Shown: positions 6,886 to 15,623, numbered from the stretch's first letter. The stretch is 64,000 nucleotides of DNA from Micromonospora coerulea (GCF_016598485.1 NZ_JAEMUW010000014.1:1-64000); one strand, 5' to 3'. Notes: generated by a model not told the origin, from the sequence alone. Program-made: numbers and translations.

Positions 6886-8202
6886 TCATGCCGGCAGCCG
6901 TTCCGCTGCGGCGAGCCGTACATCCGCCTCCTCGATCGGGTCGTCGCGCAGCTCGGCCAGCCAGCTCCGGGCGTCCTCGGTCAGTGGAGTGTGCCGGGCG
7001 GCCAGCAACCGTACCGAGGGTTCACAGTCGAACAGGTGAATCGGCAGTACCGCCGTGGTGCGCTCCTCGTCCAGCAACAGCAGGCTACGCAGGTAGCTGG
7101 CCCGCTCGTAGGAGTGCGGAGACGCGACGGTCATCAGGCGCAGCCGGCGGATGAGCATCGCTTTGGCGTCGGCGTAGGCAGCGGGTGGCGCGGTTGCGAG
7201 TATGCGGGCGAGCCCCTCGCTGAGGACGTCATAGCCGCACCACTCGTCGCCGAGCTGATCGAGTGCGGCGAACAGAACTGCGATGTCCTGTTCGTCACCT
7301 TGCTCGGCAAGCAGGTGCGGGGCGTCGCGGAACAATGGGTGGTCGGCATCCGCAGCCCAGGCCCGAGCATGCGGAAGGATCTGGGGGCCGAGCGTGCGCA
7401 GCGCGCCGAACAGGCCCGCCGGCCGTGCGGGTGCGACCCGCTCGACGAGGTCGAGTAGTTCGGGTATCGGGCGGCCCCGATGGCGGATCTGCCCGAGGGC
7501 CAGGCCCATGGCGGCGGGGTCGGTGTTCATTGACTGCAGGAGTGCTATGAGGTCTGCGTCGGATGCATCGCTCAACGAGGTCCGGCGGACGCGACCCGAT
7601 GAACGGCTACGTGCGGCGGCGCGGAGCACCCCATCGAGCCGGGCATCTCGGCCTCGCCACCAGGACCAGGGGTGATCCGAGGGCCACAGTCGCGCCGCAT
7701 CTCCGACCTCGACCCGCATGGCAGCGGTCTCCCAGAGGTCGTCCCACCACTCAACCGGCCATTCGACCGCGAGGGCGGTCAGTGCGTCGATCCAGCGGAC
7801 GCCGTTGTGGACGTATCGGTGCAAGGCCTCGCGGGCCTGCCCGTCACCTGCGCGAGCCAGTGTCGTCAGCACCCCAACGGTCAAGTCGAACTGATTGTCC
7901 TCGTCGTGGGGGTCGGACTCCGGCCAGGCGCGGTAAGGGCCACAGGCGTAGAGCTGTGCGATCAGAGGAGCCACGTCCAGGTGCAGGTCGCGCAGCAGTC
8001 GAGCCAGGTAGGTGGAGCGCGAGTCGATCTGCCAGTCCCACCGGGTGTCCCGACTGCAGCACCGATACACCAGTCCGGCGCGCTGCGGCTGGCGGCGTAG
8101 ACGGGCGACGGCAAGCCCGCGACCCAGCTCCAGTGCGCCGTACAGGCTGCGGTGTGGCGCGTAGTGCCATTTGTGTGGGCAATCCCCGTCTTCGCAGCTC
8201 AT
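6886..8202 (-). CDS. Large HEAT-like helical repeat protein, unknown function
   Basis: A 438-residue soluble protein. The N-terminus has a Cys/His cluster (CEDGDCPHKWHYAPH) that could bind a metal. Long runs of Leu/Ala-rich helices follow, in particular the C-terminal third (VRLLAARHTPLTEDARSWL, ADVRLAAAERLPA), resembling HEAT or armadillo-type repeats. The ATG at 8202 is chosen; a GTG at 8238 would add 12 residues. It is a lone gene convergent with the frameshifted gene to its left. Smaller helical-repeat proteins of this kind sometimes act as immunity or scaffold proteins, but nothing here proves that. Confidence 0.7.
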   Translation of the reverse strand: MSCEDGDCPHKWHYAPHRSLYGALELGRGLAVARLRRQPQRAGLVYRCCSRDTRWDWQIDSRSTYLARLLRDLHLDVAPLIAQLYACGPYRAWPESDPHDEDNQFDLTVGVLTTLARAGDGQAREALHRYVHNGVRWIDALTALAVEWPVEWWDDLWETAAMRVEVGDAARLWPSDHPWSWWRGRDARLDGVLRAAARSRSSGRVRRTSLSDASDADLIALLQSMNTDPAAMGLALGQIRHRGRPIPELLDLVERVAPARPAGLFGALRTLGPQILPHARAWAADADHPLFRDAPHLLAEQGDEQDIAVLFAALDQLGDEWCGYDVLSEGLARILATAPPAAYADAKAMLIRRLRLMTVASPHSYERASYLRSLLLLDEERTTAVLPIHLFDCEPSVRLLAARHTPLTEDARSWLAELRDDPIEEADVRLAAAERLPA

Positions 8203-8353
8203 TGCTGAAAGTATGGGCCGGGTGATCGGGGCATCCACCGATTAACTGCGGCTCGCGCACTCGCATGGCGACGGCCGATGACTGGGACGCCGCGGTGGAT
8301 GACACGTCCGGCTAGACGATCTTGCTCGGTCGGGGCGATCTACAGTGAGGCCG

Positions 8354-9049
8354 ATGAAGCTGGCCGAGATCCGCCGATACCCGATCAAGTCACTGCTTGG
8401 CGAGCAGCTCGCAACAGTCGAGGTCGACGAGCGCGGACTGGTTGGTGACCGCTCGTGGGCGGTGCGTGACGCCGACGGGAAGGTGGGCAGCGGGAAGAAC
8501 ACCCGTCGCTTCCGTCGGATGCCTGGCCTGTTCACGCTGCGCGGACATTCTGGCGATTCAGTGCCGGTGGTGGAGCTGCCCGACGGACGCCGCTTCGCTG
8601 CGGATGAGCCCGCGGGGCACGAGGCGGTTAGCGAGGTACTGGCCCGTCGCGTGACGATCGAGCGGGAAGCGGAGGTCATGCACCACGACGAGGGCCCGGT
8701 AAGCCTGATCAGCAGCGCCGCCCTACAGCGACTCCATGACCTGGTGGGGGAGCCCGTCGACCCAGTGCGGTTCCGGGCCAATCTGCTCGTCGACGTGCCG
8801 GGCAGCGACTTCCCGGAGGACGGCTGGCTAGGGCGAGCCGTCCGTATCGGTTCCGACGTGGTGTTGCGACCGCGCCGCCGGCTTACCCGATGCGTCATGA
8901 TCGACCTCGCGCAAGAGGGCGCCCCGGAGCATGGCCAGCTCCTGAGGACGGTTGCCGAACACCACGACCTGACGTTCGGCGTGTGGGCAACAGTCGAACG
9001 CCCTGGTCGTATCAGGCTCCATGATGCCGTCGAACTCATGCCGGCCTGA
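8354..9049 (+). CDS. MOSC domain-containing protein
   Basis: A 231-residue protein with the MOSC N-terminal beta-barrel domain (IRRYPIKSLLGEQ and GLVGDRSWAVRD near the start). The MOSC domain proper includes FRANLLVDVPG and a conserved Cys in LTRCVMIDLAQ, the family position used for sulfur or molybdenum cofactor chemistry. Relatives are YcbX and mARC-like proteins that reduce N-hydroxylated compounds. The ATG at 8354 is used; the GTG at 8345 is an alternative. Downstream it meets a small membrane-protein gene on the other strand that seems to have lost its stop codon. The partner reductase is not in the window. Confidence 0.85.
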   Translation: MKLAEIRRYPIKSLLGEQLATVEVDERGLVGDRSWAVRDADGKVGSGKNTRRFRRMPGLFTLRGHSGDSVPVVELPDGRRFAADEPAGHEAVSEVLARRVTIEREAEVMHHDEGPVSLISSAALQRLHDLVGEPVDPVRFRANLLVDVPGSDFPEDGWLGRAVRIGSDVVLRPRRRLTRCVMIDLAQEGAPEHGQLLRTVAEHHDLTFGVWATVERPGRIRLHDAVELMPA

Positions 9050-9051
9050 GG

Positions 9052-9357
9052 ACCGGGCGGTGTCACCCACGTCCCGCTGAGCAGACCCATCGCCATCTTT
9101 GGTTGGTGCCGCCGTGTTCGACGGACCGCCACCACCACGACCACCGACGCGACCAGACCCACCAGGTAGGCCGTCGCGATCCCGGTCGCGAGTTGGTCTC
9201 CCGCGTCCTGGCCGCCCGCGAACATCCCTAGGTATCCGAAGGCGACAATCGCAACGAGGTAGCCGAACAGCCCGAGCATGAAGCCGGTGGCTGCTCCAAG
9301 GCCTGGGGATTCTTCTCGGGGGAAAGCCGCACCTTCGGCGGTCTCGGTCGTTTCCAC
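9052..9357 (-). pseudogene. Small membrane protein without its own stop
   Basis: The first 100 residues from the ATG at 9357 look coded: an acidic start, then two hydrophobic segments (FMLGLFGYLVAIVAFGYLGMF and YLVGLVASVVVVVAV) and a basic end (RRTRRHQPK). The frame then stays open antisense through the MOSC gene to 8242, where composition no longer looks like protein. The native C-terminus and stop were probably lost. An unusually long overlapping gene cannot be excluded. Function unknown. Confidence 0.45.
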
Positions 9358-9524
9358 CTCGACAGGCTATTGCCACGCCAACCCATGTTGGCGGCGTGAT
9401 CATCCAGCCGGCCGACGACGACACCGACACGTCGTCCTTCGGGGAGAACAACCTGCGGACCCCGCCGATGCCCCGGGTCTTCGAGCCGCTCAACCGCCCT
9501 TGCGCGACCAGCGGTAGCCCGTTG

Positions 9525-10625
9525 TCACTTCGTCGGAGAAAGGCCGGTGCAGCGGCGGGCGGTTGCCAGCTTGTCGCGGATGGCCCGCTCGGCCGACCCG
9601 GACACCAGCCGCGGCTGCCCGGTGCCGGAGACTATCGCTGGCACGAACTCGTTCCGGATTACCTCCCGTCCGCGGACGGTCAGCCGGAGCACCCCCGAGT
9701 CCGTGCTGCGCGAGGTGCCGTACCAGAGGAAGTTGCCCAGCCCGTAGTGCACGTACGTGCGACCGAGCCAACCATCCGCGAGCAGGGTGTGGGCGTGCGT
9801 GCCCACCACGATGTCCGCACCGGCTTTCGCCAGGGCGCCGGCGATGCTCTTCATCTCACCGCTGGGGCAGGCGCTGCCCTCGATGCCCCAATGCATGAAG
9901 ACGATAACCAGATCGGCCTGACGGTGCGCCGCCGCCACCGCGCCGACGGCACGGTCCCGGTCAAAGGCCATGGCGATGCCCGGCCGGGTCGACGTGGGCT
10001 TCCACTGTTCGGAAAGGCGGTGTACCTGGGAGAATCCGACGACAGCGATCCGGACGCCGTCGACCGTCGTCAGCCAGGGGGCGTACGCCTCGGTCACGTC
10101 GCGCCCCGCCCCGAAGACCGGGAAGCGGGCCGAGCGGGCGGAGTCGAGCGTGTCCAGCAGGCCGACCCGCCCGTAGTCGAGCGCATGATTGTTCGCGATC
10201 GAGACCGCGTCGATGCCGGCGGCGCGCAATGCCTCGTACGCCGTTGTCGGCGCCCGGAAGAGGTAGGGCTTGGGCTCCGGCGTGCCGTGCTCGGTCACCG
10301 CGGTTTCCAGGTTGACCAGGGTGAGATCGGCGCCGCGGAGCACCTCGGCGATCGGCCCGAACGCCGACCGGGGCTCATCGAGCAGGGTGACAGTGCGCCC
10401 GGTGAAGTGGACGTCTCCGGCGAACGCCAGCCGTAGCTGCCGGTCGGCCGGGTTGGCGCTCGGCGTCGCGGGCGCCGGCGCGGTACGGGTGGGAGCGGGC
10501 GTGCCGGCGGGCGGTGCGGCATCCTGCCGCGACAGCCCATCATCGAAGCCGCATCCGGCGGTCCCGATCAGGAGGCCTGACGCCAGCATTACGGCCCATC
10601 GGCGACGGTATAACGGTGACGGCAC
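9525..10625 (-). CDS. CapA family lipoprotein (metallophosphatase-like)
   Basis: A 366-residue exported protein. The signal peptide ends in a lipobox (GTAGC, Cys25), then a Pro/Thr/Ala-rich linker runs to about residue 60. The CapA/PgsA domain follows with FAGDVHF, VNLETAV, SIANNHALDYG, FMHWG and GTHAHTLL, and HYGLGNFLW near the end. These are the metal-site motifs of the calcineurin-like fold in CapA proteins, known from poly-gamma-glutamate synthesis. No capB or capC is nearby, so a capsule role is not indicated. It stands alone, divergent from the beta-lactamase-like gene. Likely attached to the outer face of the membrane. Confidence 0.88.
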   Translation of the reverse strand: MPSPLYRRRWAVMLASGLLIGTAGCGFDDGLSRQDAAPPAGTPAPTRTAPAPATPSANPADRQLRLAFAGDVHFTGRTVTLLDEPRSAFGPIAEVLRGADLTLVNLETAVTEHGTPEPKPYLFRAPTTAYEALRAAGIDAVSIANNHALDYGRVGLLDTLDSARSARFPVFGAGRDVTEAYAPWLTTVDGVRIAVVGFSQVHRLSEQWKPTSTRPGIAMAFDRDRAVGAVAAAHRQADLVIVFMHWGIEGSACPSGEMKSIAGALAKAGADIVVGTHAHTLLADGWLGRTYVHYGLGNFLWYGTSRSTDSGVLRLTVRGREVIRNEFVPAIVSGTGQPRLVSGSAERAIRDKLATARRCTGLSPTK

Positions 10626-10841
10626 GCTCTGAGGCTAGTGGCCTTGGGCTGCGGTAGTGACCCCCATTTCCGCGTACCTGCCGGATGCTGAGGCTATCGG
10701 CTCCCGGCGAGGATTACCCGCCAGGCGTTGGGCCGGTCTCGGGTTCCGACGTCCGAGCTTCCCGGAACTCATCAGCCCGGACGGGTGACACCAGCACCGG
10801 CGCCGCCGACGAAACGGCCAGCTGCATACCTTACGAAAGTG

Positions 10842-12122
10842 GTGAAAATACGCGTCTGGCGCTCGTCTTCGCGGTCACCGGAGGGGGCGGTCCGCGTACC
10901 ACCGAAAAGGTTGCGATGGACGGCGGTCGGGGCTGCCGCGTTGCTCGCGCTGGTGGGGACGTCGGGGCCGACCGCGGTGGACGGCGTCGGGCCGGCGCCG
11001 GTGCGGGGGACGGGCAGTGCTGCGGCGTGGCTGGCTTTTTCCGGTGCGGTCTTCTCGGTCGACACCGTCGACCGCACCGTCCGCTACCGGGCGTGCGACG
11101 GTGACACCGGACGGGTCGCCGACCCGCGGATGCGGGTCGGCGGCGGCACCGCAACCGGCAAGGTCACCGCCGGGGGTACGACCTACGCCTACCGCGTGCC
11201 GCTGGTTGGCCGCAGCCGGGGCGTGGTCGAGGTGTTCCGCCAGCACCGGCAACCGCACCGGCTGGTCGGCGAGGTGGTCACCAATCCGCAGCCGCCCACC
11301 GATCCGGCCGCCGGCGGCCGGCTGTCACCGCTGACCGGGAAGCTCGCCCGGGTCGTGGCCGCCGCGACCGACAACCGGGCCGGCGTCGCCGTGCGCGACC
11401 TCTCCGGCCGGTACGGCGACCAGCAGATCGCGGTCAACGGCGGGTTCCGGCCAAAGGCGGTGAGCGTGATCAAGCTGTGGATCCTGGTGGAGGTGCTGCG
11501 CCGGGTCGACTGCGGGCAGCTGTCGCTCGACGGGGGCGTGCGCGTCACCCGCGACGACGTGGTTGGCGGCACGGGCAAGCTGAAATCCGAGGCGATCCCG
11601 CAGGTGTTGACCTACCACCGGCTCGCTGAATACATGATCATGTACAGCGACAACACCGCCGCGAACGTGCTCATCGACCAGTTCGGCGGGACCGCGCCCG
11701 TCAACGCCCTGATCGACTCGATGAACCAGCGCGACACCGTCCTGGCCCGCAAGTTCTTCGACGCCGACGCCCGGGGCGAGGAGAACTACACCAGCCCGGA
11801 CGACGTCATCTCGCTGCTCGGCGCAGTCTGGGACGCCCGGATCCTCACCGAGTCGTCCCGCGACCTGATGATCGACTTCATGCGCCGGCAGACGCTCAAC
11901 ACCAAGATCCCCGCCGCCTTGCCGCCCGGTACCCCCCTCGCGCACAAGACCGGCGACGACCTGCGCGGCGTCTCCCACGACGTCGGCTACTGCCTCACCC
12001 CGGGCGCGGAGACCGCCGTCGCGTTCCTCACCACCGGGCCGTTCCGCAGCGGCAGCGAGACAGTTCGACAACTCACCCGCACCGTCCACGACTACGTCAC
12101 CCCTGGGTGCGGCCGGGGGTAA
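10842..12122 (+). CDS. Class A beta-lactamase-like serine hydrolase
   Basis: About 426 residues. An N-terminal basic stretch and hydrophobic segment (WTAVGAAALLALVGTSG) suggest export. A domain of about 100 residues follows, then the penicillin-binding fold with all three active-site boxes: SVIK (Ser-x-x-Lys), SDN in MYSDNTAAN and KTG in AHKTGDD. The Glu166-type omega loop is not obvious, so true beta-lactamase activity is uncertain; many actinobacterial relatives are cell-wall enzymes of unknown substrate. The GTG at 10842 is an approximate start with no clear ribosome binding site; the ATG at 10728 is the alternative. Confidence 0.8.
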   Translation: MKIRVWRSSSRSPEGAVRVPPKRLRWTAVGAAALLALVGTSGPTAVDGVGPAPVRGTGSAAAWLAFSGAVFSVDTVDRTVRYRACDGDTGRVADPRMRVGGGTATGKVTAGGTTYAYRVPLVGRSRGVVEVFRQHRQPHRLVGEVVTNPQPPTDPAAGGRLSPLTGKLARVVAAATDNRAGVAVRDLSGRYGDQQIAVNGGFRPKAVSVIKLWILVEVLRRVDCGQLSLDGGVRVTRDDVVGGTGKLKSEAIPQVLTYHRLAEYMIMYSDNTAANVLIDQFGGTAPVNALIDSMNQRDTVLARKFFDADARGEENYTSPDDVISLLGAVWDARILTESSRDLMIDFMRRQTLNTKIPAALPPGTPLAHKTGDDLRGVSHDVGYCLTPGAETAVAFLTTGPFRSGSETVRQLTRTVHDYVTPGCGRG

Positions 12123-12200
12123 GCCCGGTGCGGGGTGTGGAGAGGGACCCCTTCCCCTAGCGAATGCGTGTGAGGGCGCGCTTGGGCCACGTCATGTGGG

Positions 12201-12587
12201 TCACGGCGGCGGCGGACACCAAGAGGCAGTTGACAGTCCCAGCAGCGCGGGCCAGCCGGCAGCCAGAATCGCCGCCGCAGCGACCAGCCAGGGCCACCAA
12301 CGTCGGCCCCTGTGAAAGCGTGCCAGGGCGAGGCCGAAGTAGAGCGTGCCTGCAACGCCTGCCGTGCAGGTCACGACCCAAACGAGGGTCCCGTTATCGG
12401 GCCCCCATCCAGCAGACTCCTGGCGACACCAGCCGGGCTCGGTGATTTCGGGACTGAACCAGGCGAGCATGAACGCGTACATCAACAGCACCGGGGCCGC
12501 AACAGCCGAGCTCAGGACGGTCACCACAATCCGCAGCCCCAGGGCGGGTATCGCCACGACGGGTTCGGCGGGCTCCGGGTCGGTCAT
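12201..12587 (-). CDS. Small membrane protein, unknown function
   Basis: 128 residues with hydrophobic segments at about 13-44 (long enough for one or two spans), 66-91 and 97-118. The C-terminus is Pro-rich. It starts at an ATG at 12587 and is convergent with the beta-lactamase-like gene. No family recognised. Confidence 0.6.
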   Translation of the reverse strand: MTDPEPAEPVVAIPALGLRIVVTVLSSAVAAPVLLMYAFMLAWFSPEITEPGWCRQESAGWGPDNGTLVWVVTCTAGVAGTLYFGLALARFHRGRRWWPWLVAAAAILAAGWPALLGLSTASWCPPPP

Positions 12588-12741
12588 GCCGGCACTATGG
12601 CACCCACCGGCGGAGCCTCATAGATGTCCTGATACCGATTTGTCACGGAGGTCCCGGGACCAGGCAGCCAACTGCCGGCCTGGTCCAAACCGGCGGCCGG
12701 TGGCGCCAGTGGACTGGGCGAACGACGCCTACCATGAGCCG

Positions 12742-13101
12742 ATGATCGAGCAGAGTCAGCGACGCATCCCTATGCCGGTCGCCGCCGCCGTGGTGATTTT
12801 GCTCGTGGCGACCGCGATCCCGGCGGGGAAGATGTTGACCAGTGGTCCACCCAGGGCCACCGGGTTGATAGCGGGGCTACTTGTCCTGGCGTTGGCTTAC
12901 GGCCTGTGGCGCGGTAGCGGGCGGGCCCGGTTTTGGACAACAGTCTTCTCGACCGTCGGCGTGGGGAATGGCGTCGTCATGTTCGCCAGGGCTGACGCGT
13001 TAGGGCTGCTGCAGATCGTTGGTGCGTCAGTCATCATCGGCCTGTTGCTGGTGCCCGCATCATCCCGGCAGTGGTTTCACGACTTGCCGGTGGAGGAGTA
13101 G
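12742..13101 (+). CDS. Small four-helix membrane protein
   Basis: 119 residues with four hydrophobic segments (AAAVVILLVATAIPAG, GLIAGLLVLALAYGLW, VFSTVGVGNGVVMF, LLQIVGASVIIGLLLV) and short charged ends. The ATG at 12742 follows GCCG with only a weak ribosome binding site. Not recognised; nothing in the surroundings suggests a role. Confidence 0.6.
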   Translation: MIEQSQRRIPMPVAAAVVILLVATAIPAGKMLTSGPPRATGLIAGLLVLALAYGLWRGSGRARFWTTVFSTVGVGNGVVMFARADALGLLQIVGASVIIGLLLVPASSRQWFHDLPVEE

Positions 13102-13331
13102 CGTCCGCCACCAGTCGGGCGAGCGGTCCGCATCCCGCCGGCAAGAGGTCGGCGGACGGCAGGTCCTGGTCGGGTGCCGGCCAGCGGCGTTTGCGCAGTC
13201 AGGCCGAGTGACGCAGGTCACTCACCTGGATGAATTGCTCGGCAATAAGCTATTTCGCGGCATTGGTGGGGGACCACCTGTGGCGAGGTCCATTAGTAGG
13301 GTCTTTCGGTCGTCAACCAACGGGGGTTCAC

Positions 13332-14219
13332 ATGACCGCACGCCTGTCCGCCCGGCTCGCCCTGGGCGCCGCCATCCTCGCTGCCGGTGTCGCCGCCCTG
13401 CCGGCCCCGGCCCTCGCCGCCCCGGACCCGGCGAAGCTCGCCGCCGTCACCGAGCAGGATCCGGCCACCGGCAGGAACATCAAGTACCCGGTCAAGCGTG
13501 GTGAGGTCGTGCCGGCCTCGCTCGGCGTGACGAACCTCGGCGAGACGCCGGTCAAGGGTTTGGTCGTGCAGGTGCGGGCGGTCGACGACCTCGACCTGCT
13601 GCCCAAGTACGACAACTGCTGGTACGGCAAGGACAGCAACGTGGACATCGCCTGGTGCGAGTTCGACGACGAGCTCGCGGTCGGTGCCACCCTGGCGACC
13701 ACCGGGGATCTCATCGTGACCAGCACCGACGCGCAGGCCGACAAGGTCGTCGTCGTCATTTTCCGCTGGGCCAGCAAGGAGTGGGCCGACGGGCTGGGTG
13801 GCGTGCAGAAGCTCGCCGAGAACGAGCAGGGCACCGACCCGGTGCGCGGCACCGGGTCCACGCTGACGCTGGCGCCTCGGGAGCTGCCGCTGCCGGCCAA
13901 GCCGAATCCGATCAACTTCGTGTACGCCAGCCTGGTCACGCCGCCGACCGCGAGCCCCACCGCCAGCCCGTCGAGCAGCGCCAGCCCGTCCGCCAGCGCC
14001 AGCCCGTCCGCCAGCGCCAGCCCGTCGGCCAGCGCGAGCCCGACGGGTCCCCTGCCCAGCGCGAGCCCGGCCGCTCCCGGTGCGGGTGGCGGCGACGGTG
14101 GGCTGCCGGTGACCGGCTCGAACACCGCCGCCGTGGCTGGCGTCGGCGCGGTGCTGCTGCTGCTCGGCGGCGTGGGCTACCTCGTCGCCCGCCGGCGCCG
14201 TACCCGCTTCGTCGCCTGA
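13332..14219 (+). CDS. LPXTG-type surface protein with Ser/Ala/Pro stalk
   Basis: 295 residues. A signal peptide (basic start, hydrophobic core, cleavage near PAPALA|A at 29-30) is followed by a domain of about 180 residues with two cysteines (NCWYG, AWCEF). A repetitive Pro-Thr-Ala-Ser stalk follows, then the sorting signal LPVTG, a hydrophobic helix and RRRRTRF. The protein should be exported and linked to peptidoglycan by a sortase. The ATG at 13332 follows GGGG at good distance. The globular domain has a TNLGETPVKGL motif typical of CARDB/DUF11-like immunoglobulin folds; the binding target is unknown. No sortase gene is in the window. Confidence 0.85.
   Translation: MTARLSARLALGAAILAAGVAALPAPALAAPDPAKLAAVTEQDPATGRNIKYPVKRGEVVPASLGVTNLGETPVKGLVVQVRAVDDLDLLPKYDNCWYGKDSNVDIAWCEFDDELAVGATLATTGDLIVTSTDAQADKVVVVIFRWASKEWADGLGGVQKLAENEQGTDPVRGTGSTLTLAPRELPLPAKPNPINFVYASLVTPPTASPTASPSSSASPSASASPSASASPSASASPTGPLPSASPAAPGAGGGDGGLPVTGSNTAAVAGVGAVLLLLGGVGYLVARRRRTRFVA
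13953..14043 (+). repeat. In-gene 18-bp repeat coding for the stalk
   Basis: Four near-identical 18-bp units around CCGTCCGCCAGCGCCAGC encode Pro-Ser-Ala-Ser-Ala-Ser repeats. Such arrays change length by slippage and set the reach of the surface domain. Confidence 0.7.
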
Positions 14220-14229
14220 CACCCACGTC

Positions 14230-14264
14230 GAACGCCCCGGTCCTGTGCAGGGACTGGGGCGTTC
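14230..14264 (+). terminator. Terminator after the LPXTG gene
   Basis: GAACGCCCC (14230-14238) pairs with GGGGCGTTC (14256-14264), with an inner GTCC/GGAC stem. GTTCGTGTTCGTG follows. It starts 11 bp past the stop codon. Confidence 0.75.
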
Positions 14265-14352
14265 GTGTTCGTGATGTCGAATGTACGAGCCGGTGCTGCA
14301 ACACCTGCGCGAGCTGGACTCGCCCGGCCTGCTGAGGGATTTCCGGGGCGGC

Positions 14353-14787
14353 TCAGTGGCCGTGGCGGGAGCGCGGGCCGGGGCGGCTGCGGCGCAGCCA
14401 GCGGGGCAGTTGCCGACGGGCGGCGAAGGTGGCGATGTCGTCGGCTGCGGAGTCCGCGTACCCGTGGATGCGGTAGCGGCAGTCCACGGGGGTGTGGTTT
14501 CTCAGGGCGCGGTGCAGCAGACCGAGCGACCCGGCGTCGACGAGCCCGTGCAGCCGGGCCAGGTGACCCAGGCACTGCAGGGCGTTGGCCCGCGTCTGGG
14601 GGCGACCGGACCGTAGCCCGCAGCGGATTCGCGGCAGCACGACAAGCGGGTCGTCGTGGTTCAGGGTGAGCGCGATCAGGGCCGTCCCGGCGTATCGCTC
14701 GTCCCGGTCGTACGCGGCGTCGAGGAGGCCCGGGTCGTCGCAGGCGGACAGGCCGCGGCCCGTCAACCAGTCCAGGATCTCCGCCAC
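14353..14787 (-). CDS. Helical-repeat hypothetical protein, divergent from the Clp-N gene
   Basis: About 144 residues rich in Leu/Ala/Arg helices (ERYAGTALIALTLNHDDPL, TRANALQCLGHLARLHGL), resembling HEAT-type repeats that sense or scaffold other proteins. A GTG at 14787 is taken as start; a TTG at 14847 would begin inside the operator and add 20 residues. The gene is divergent from the Clp-N/HTH gene, and two GTCAACC-N3-GGTTGAC palindromes lie between them. Co-regulation of both genes is plausible but not shown. No specific family recognised. Confidence 0.6.
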   Translation of the reverse strand: MAEILDWLTGRGLSACDDPGLLDAAYDRDERYAGTALIALTLNHDDPLVVLPRIRCGLRSGRPQTRANALQCLGHLARLHGLVDAGSLGLLHRALRNHTPVDCRYRIHGYADSAADDIATFAARRQLPRWLRRSRPGPRSRHGH

Positions 14788-14814
14788 ACGGTCGATGATC
14801 GCACCACGGGGTTC

Positions 14815-14831
14815 GTCAACCGATGGTTGAC
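14815..14831. promoter_or_regulatory. Palindromic operator 1 (GTCAACC-N3-GGTTGAC)
   Basis: Perfect 7-bp half sites around GAT. Its right half contains TTGACG (14827-14832), which serves as -35 of the Clp-N promoter. Centre is 28 bp from operator 2. It matches neither the HspR (HAIR) nor the ClgR consensus as I know them. Confidence 0.75.
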
Positions 14832-14861
14832 GGCCGGCACCCGTCAACCTATGGTTGACGC
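14827..14861 (+). promoter_or_regulatory. Promoter of the Clp-N gene, probably leaderless
   Basis: -35 TTGACG at 14827-14832, 17-bp spacer, -10 TATGGT at 14850-14855. The expected transcription start is 6-7 bp further, at the ATG of 14862. There is no ribosome binding site before that ATG, which fits a leaderless mRNA. Confidence 0.6.
14843..14859. promoter_or_regulatory. Palindromic operator 2 (GTCAACC-N3-GGTTGAC)
   Basis: Same 7-bp half sites around TAT. It contains the -10 TATGGT and ends 2 bp before the start codon at 14862. A protein bound here would block RNA polymerase directly. Confidence 0.75.
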
Positions 14862-15590
14862 ATGACGAATCCCGTCCAGATGAACAATCCGGTACGCCTC
14901 GACGAGCTGATCGAGGGCATCAAGAAGGTGCACACCGACGCGCTGGACCAACTGGCCAACGCGGTGCTGGTGGCCGATCACCTCGGCGACGTCGCCGACC
15001 ACCTGATCGGCCACTTCGTGGACCAGGCTCGCCGTTCCGGCGCCTCCTGGACCGAGATCGGGCGCAGCATGGGGGTCACCAAGCAGGCCGCCCAGAAGCG
15101 GTCCGCGGCCAAGGCGGAGACGGCGGCCGCCCTCGACCCCAATGCCGGGTTCGGCCGCTTCACCCCGCGCGCCCGCAACGTGGTGGTGACCTCCCAGAAC
15201 GAGGCGCGCGCCGCCGGCAACGCCGAGATCGGCCCCGAGCACCTGGCCCTCGGCCTGCTCGCCGAGCCGGACGGGCTCGCCGCCCGGGTGATCACCGCTC
15301 GGGCCGTACCCCTGGAGCGGCTGCGCGAGGCCGTCACCGCGGCGCTGCCGGCGGCGGCCGACCAGGTCCCGGATCTGATCCCCTACGACGCGCGCGGCAA
15401 GAAGGTCCTGGAGCTGACCTTCCGGGAGGCGCTGCGGCTGGGCCACAACTACGTCGGCACCGAGCACATCCTGCTCGCCCTCATCGAGGAGGAGGGTGGC
15501 GACGGCGTGCTCACCGGCCTCGGCCTGGACAAGCCCGGCGTGGAGGCGGCGGTCGCCGACGCCCTCGCCGAGGCCGCCCGGCGCAGCTGA
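14862..15590 (+). CDS. Clp-N domain protein with N-terminal HTH
   Basis: 242 residues. Residues 1-60 are helical; 62-80 (SWTEIGRSMGVTKQAAQKR) read as a helix-turn-helix. From about 95 two Clp-N repeats follow, each with the hallmark G-P/T-EH-L/I-L-L-AL pattern (IGPEHLALGLLAE, VGTEHILLALIEE). There is no AAA+ ATPase module, so this is not a ClpA/C unfoldase; the Clp-N part likely binds a substrate or regulator as in ClpS/ClpC adaptors. HTH plus Clp-N suggests a transcription factor that senses protein stress. Two palindromes overlap its own promoter, so autoregulation is my inference. The ATG at 14862 fits a leaderless start. Confidence 0.85.
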   Translation: MTNPVQMNNPVRLDELIEGIKKVHTDALDQLANAVLVADHLGDVADHLIGHFVDQARRSGASWTEIGRSMGVTKQAAQKRSAAKAETAAALDPNAGFGRFTPRARNVVVTSQNEARAAGNAEIGPEHLALGLLAEPDGLAARVITARAVPLERLREAVTAALPAAADQVPDLIPYDARGKKVLELTFREALRLGHNYVGTEHILLALIEEEGGDGVLTGLGLDKPGVEAAVADALAEAARRS

Positions 15591-15623
15591 CCGCCGGCGG
15601 GGCGGCATCGTCGGCGGCGGGAC

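Noticed and set aside
13953..14043. CRISPR-like repeat
   Set aside because: The 18-bp units are contiguous in-frame codons of a Ser/Ala/Pro stalk, without spacers.
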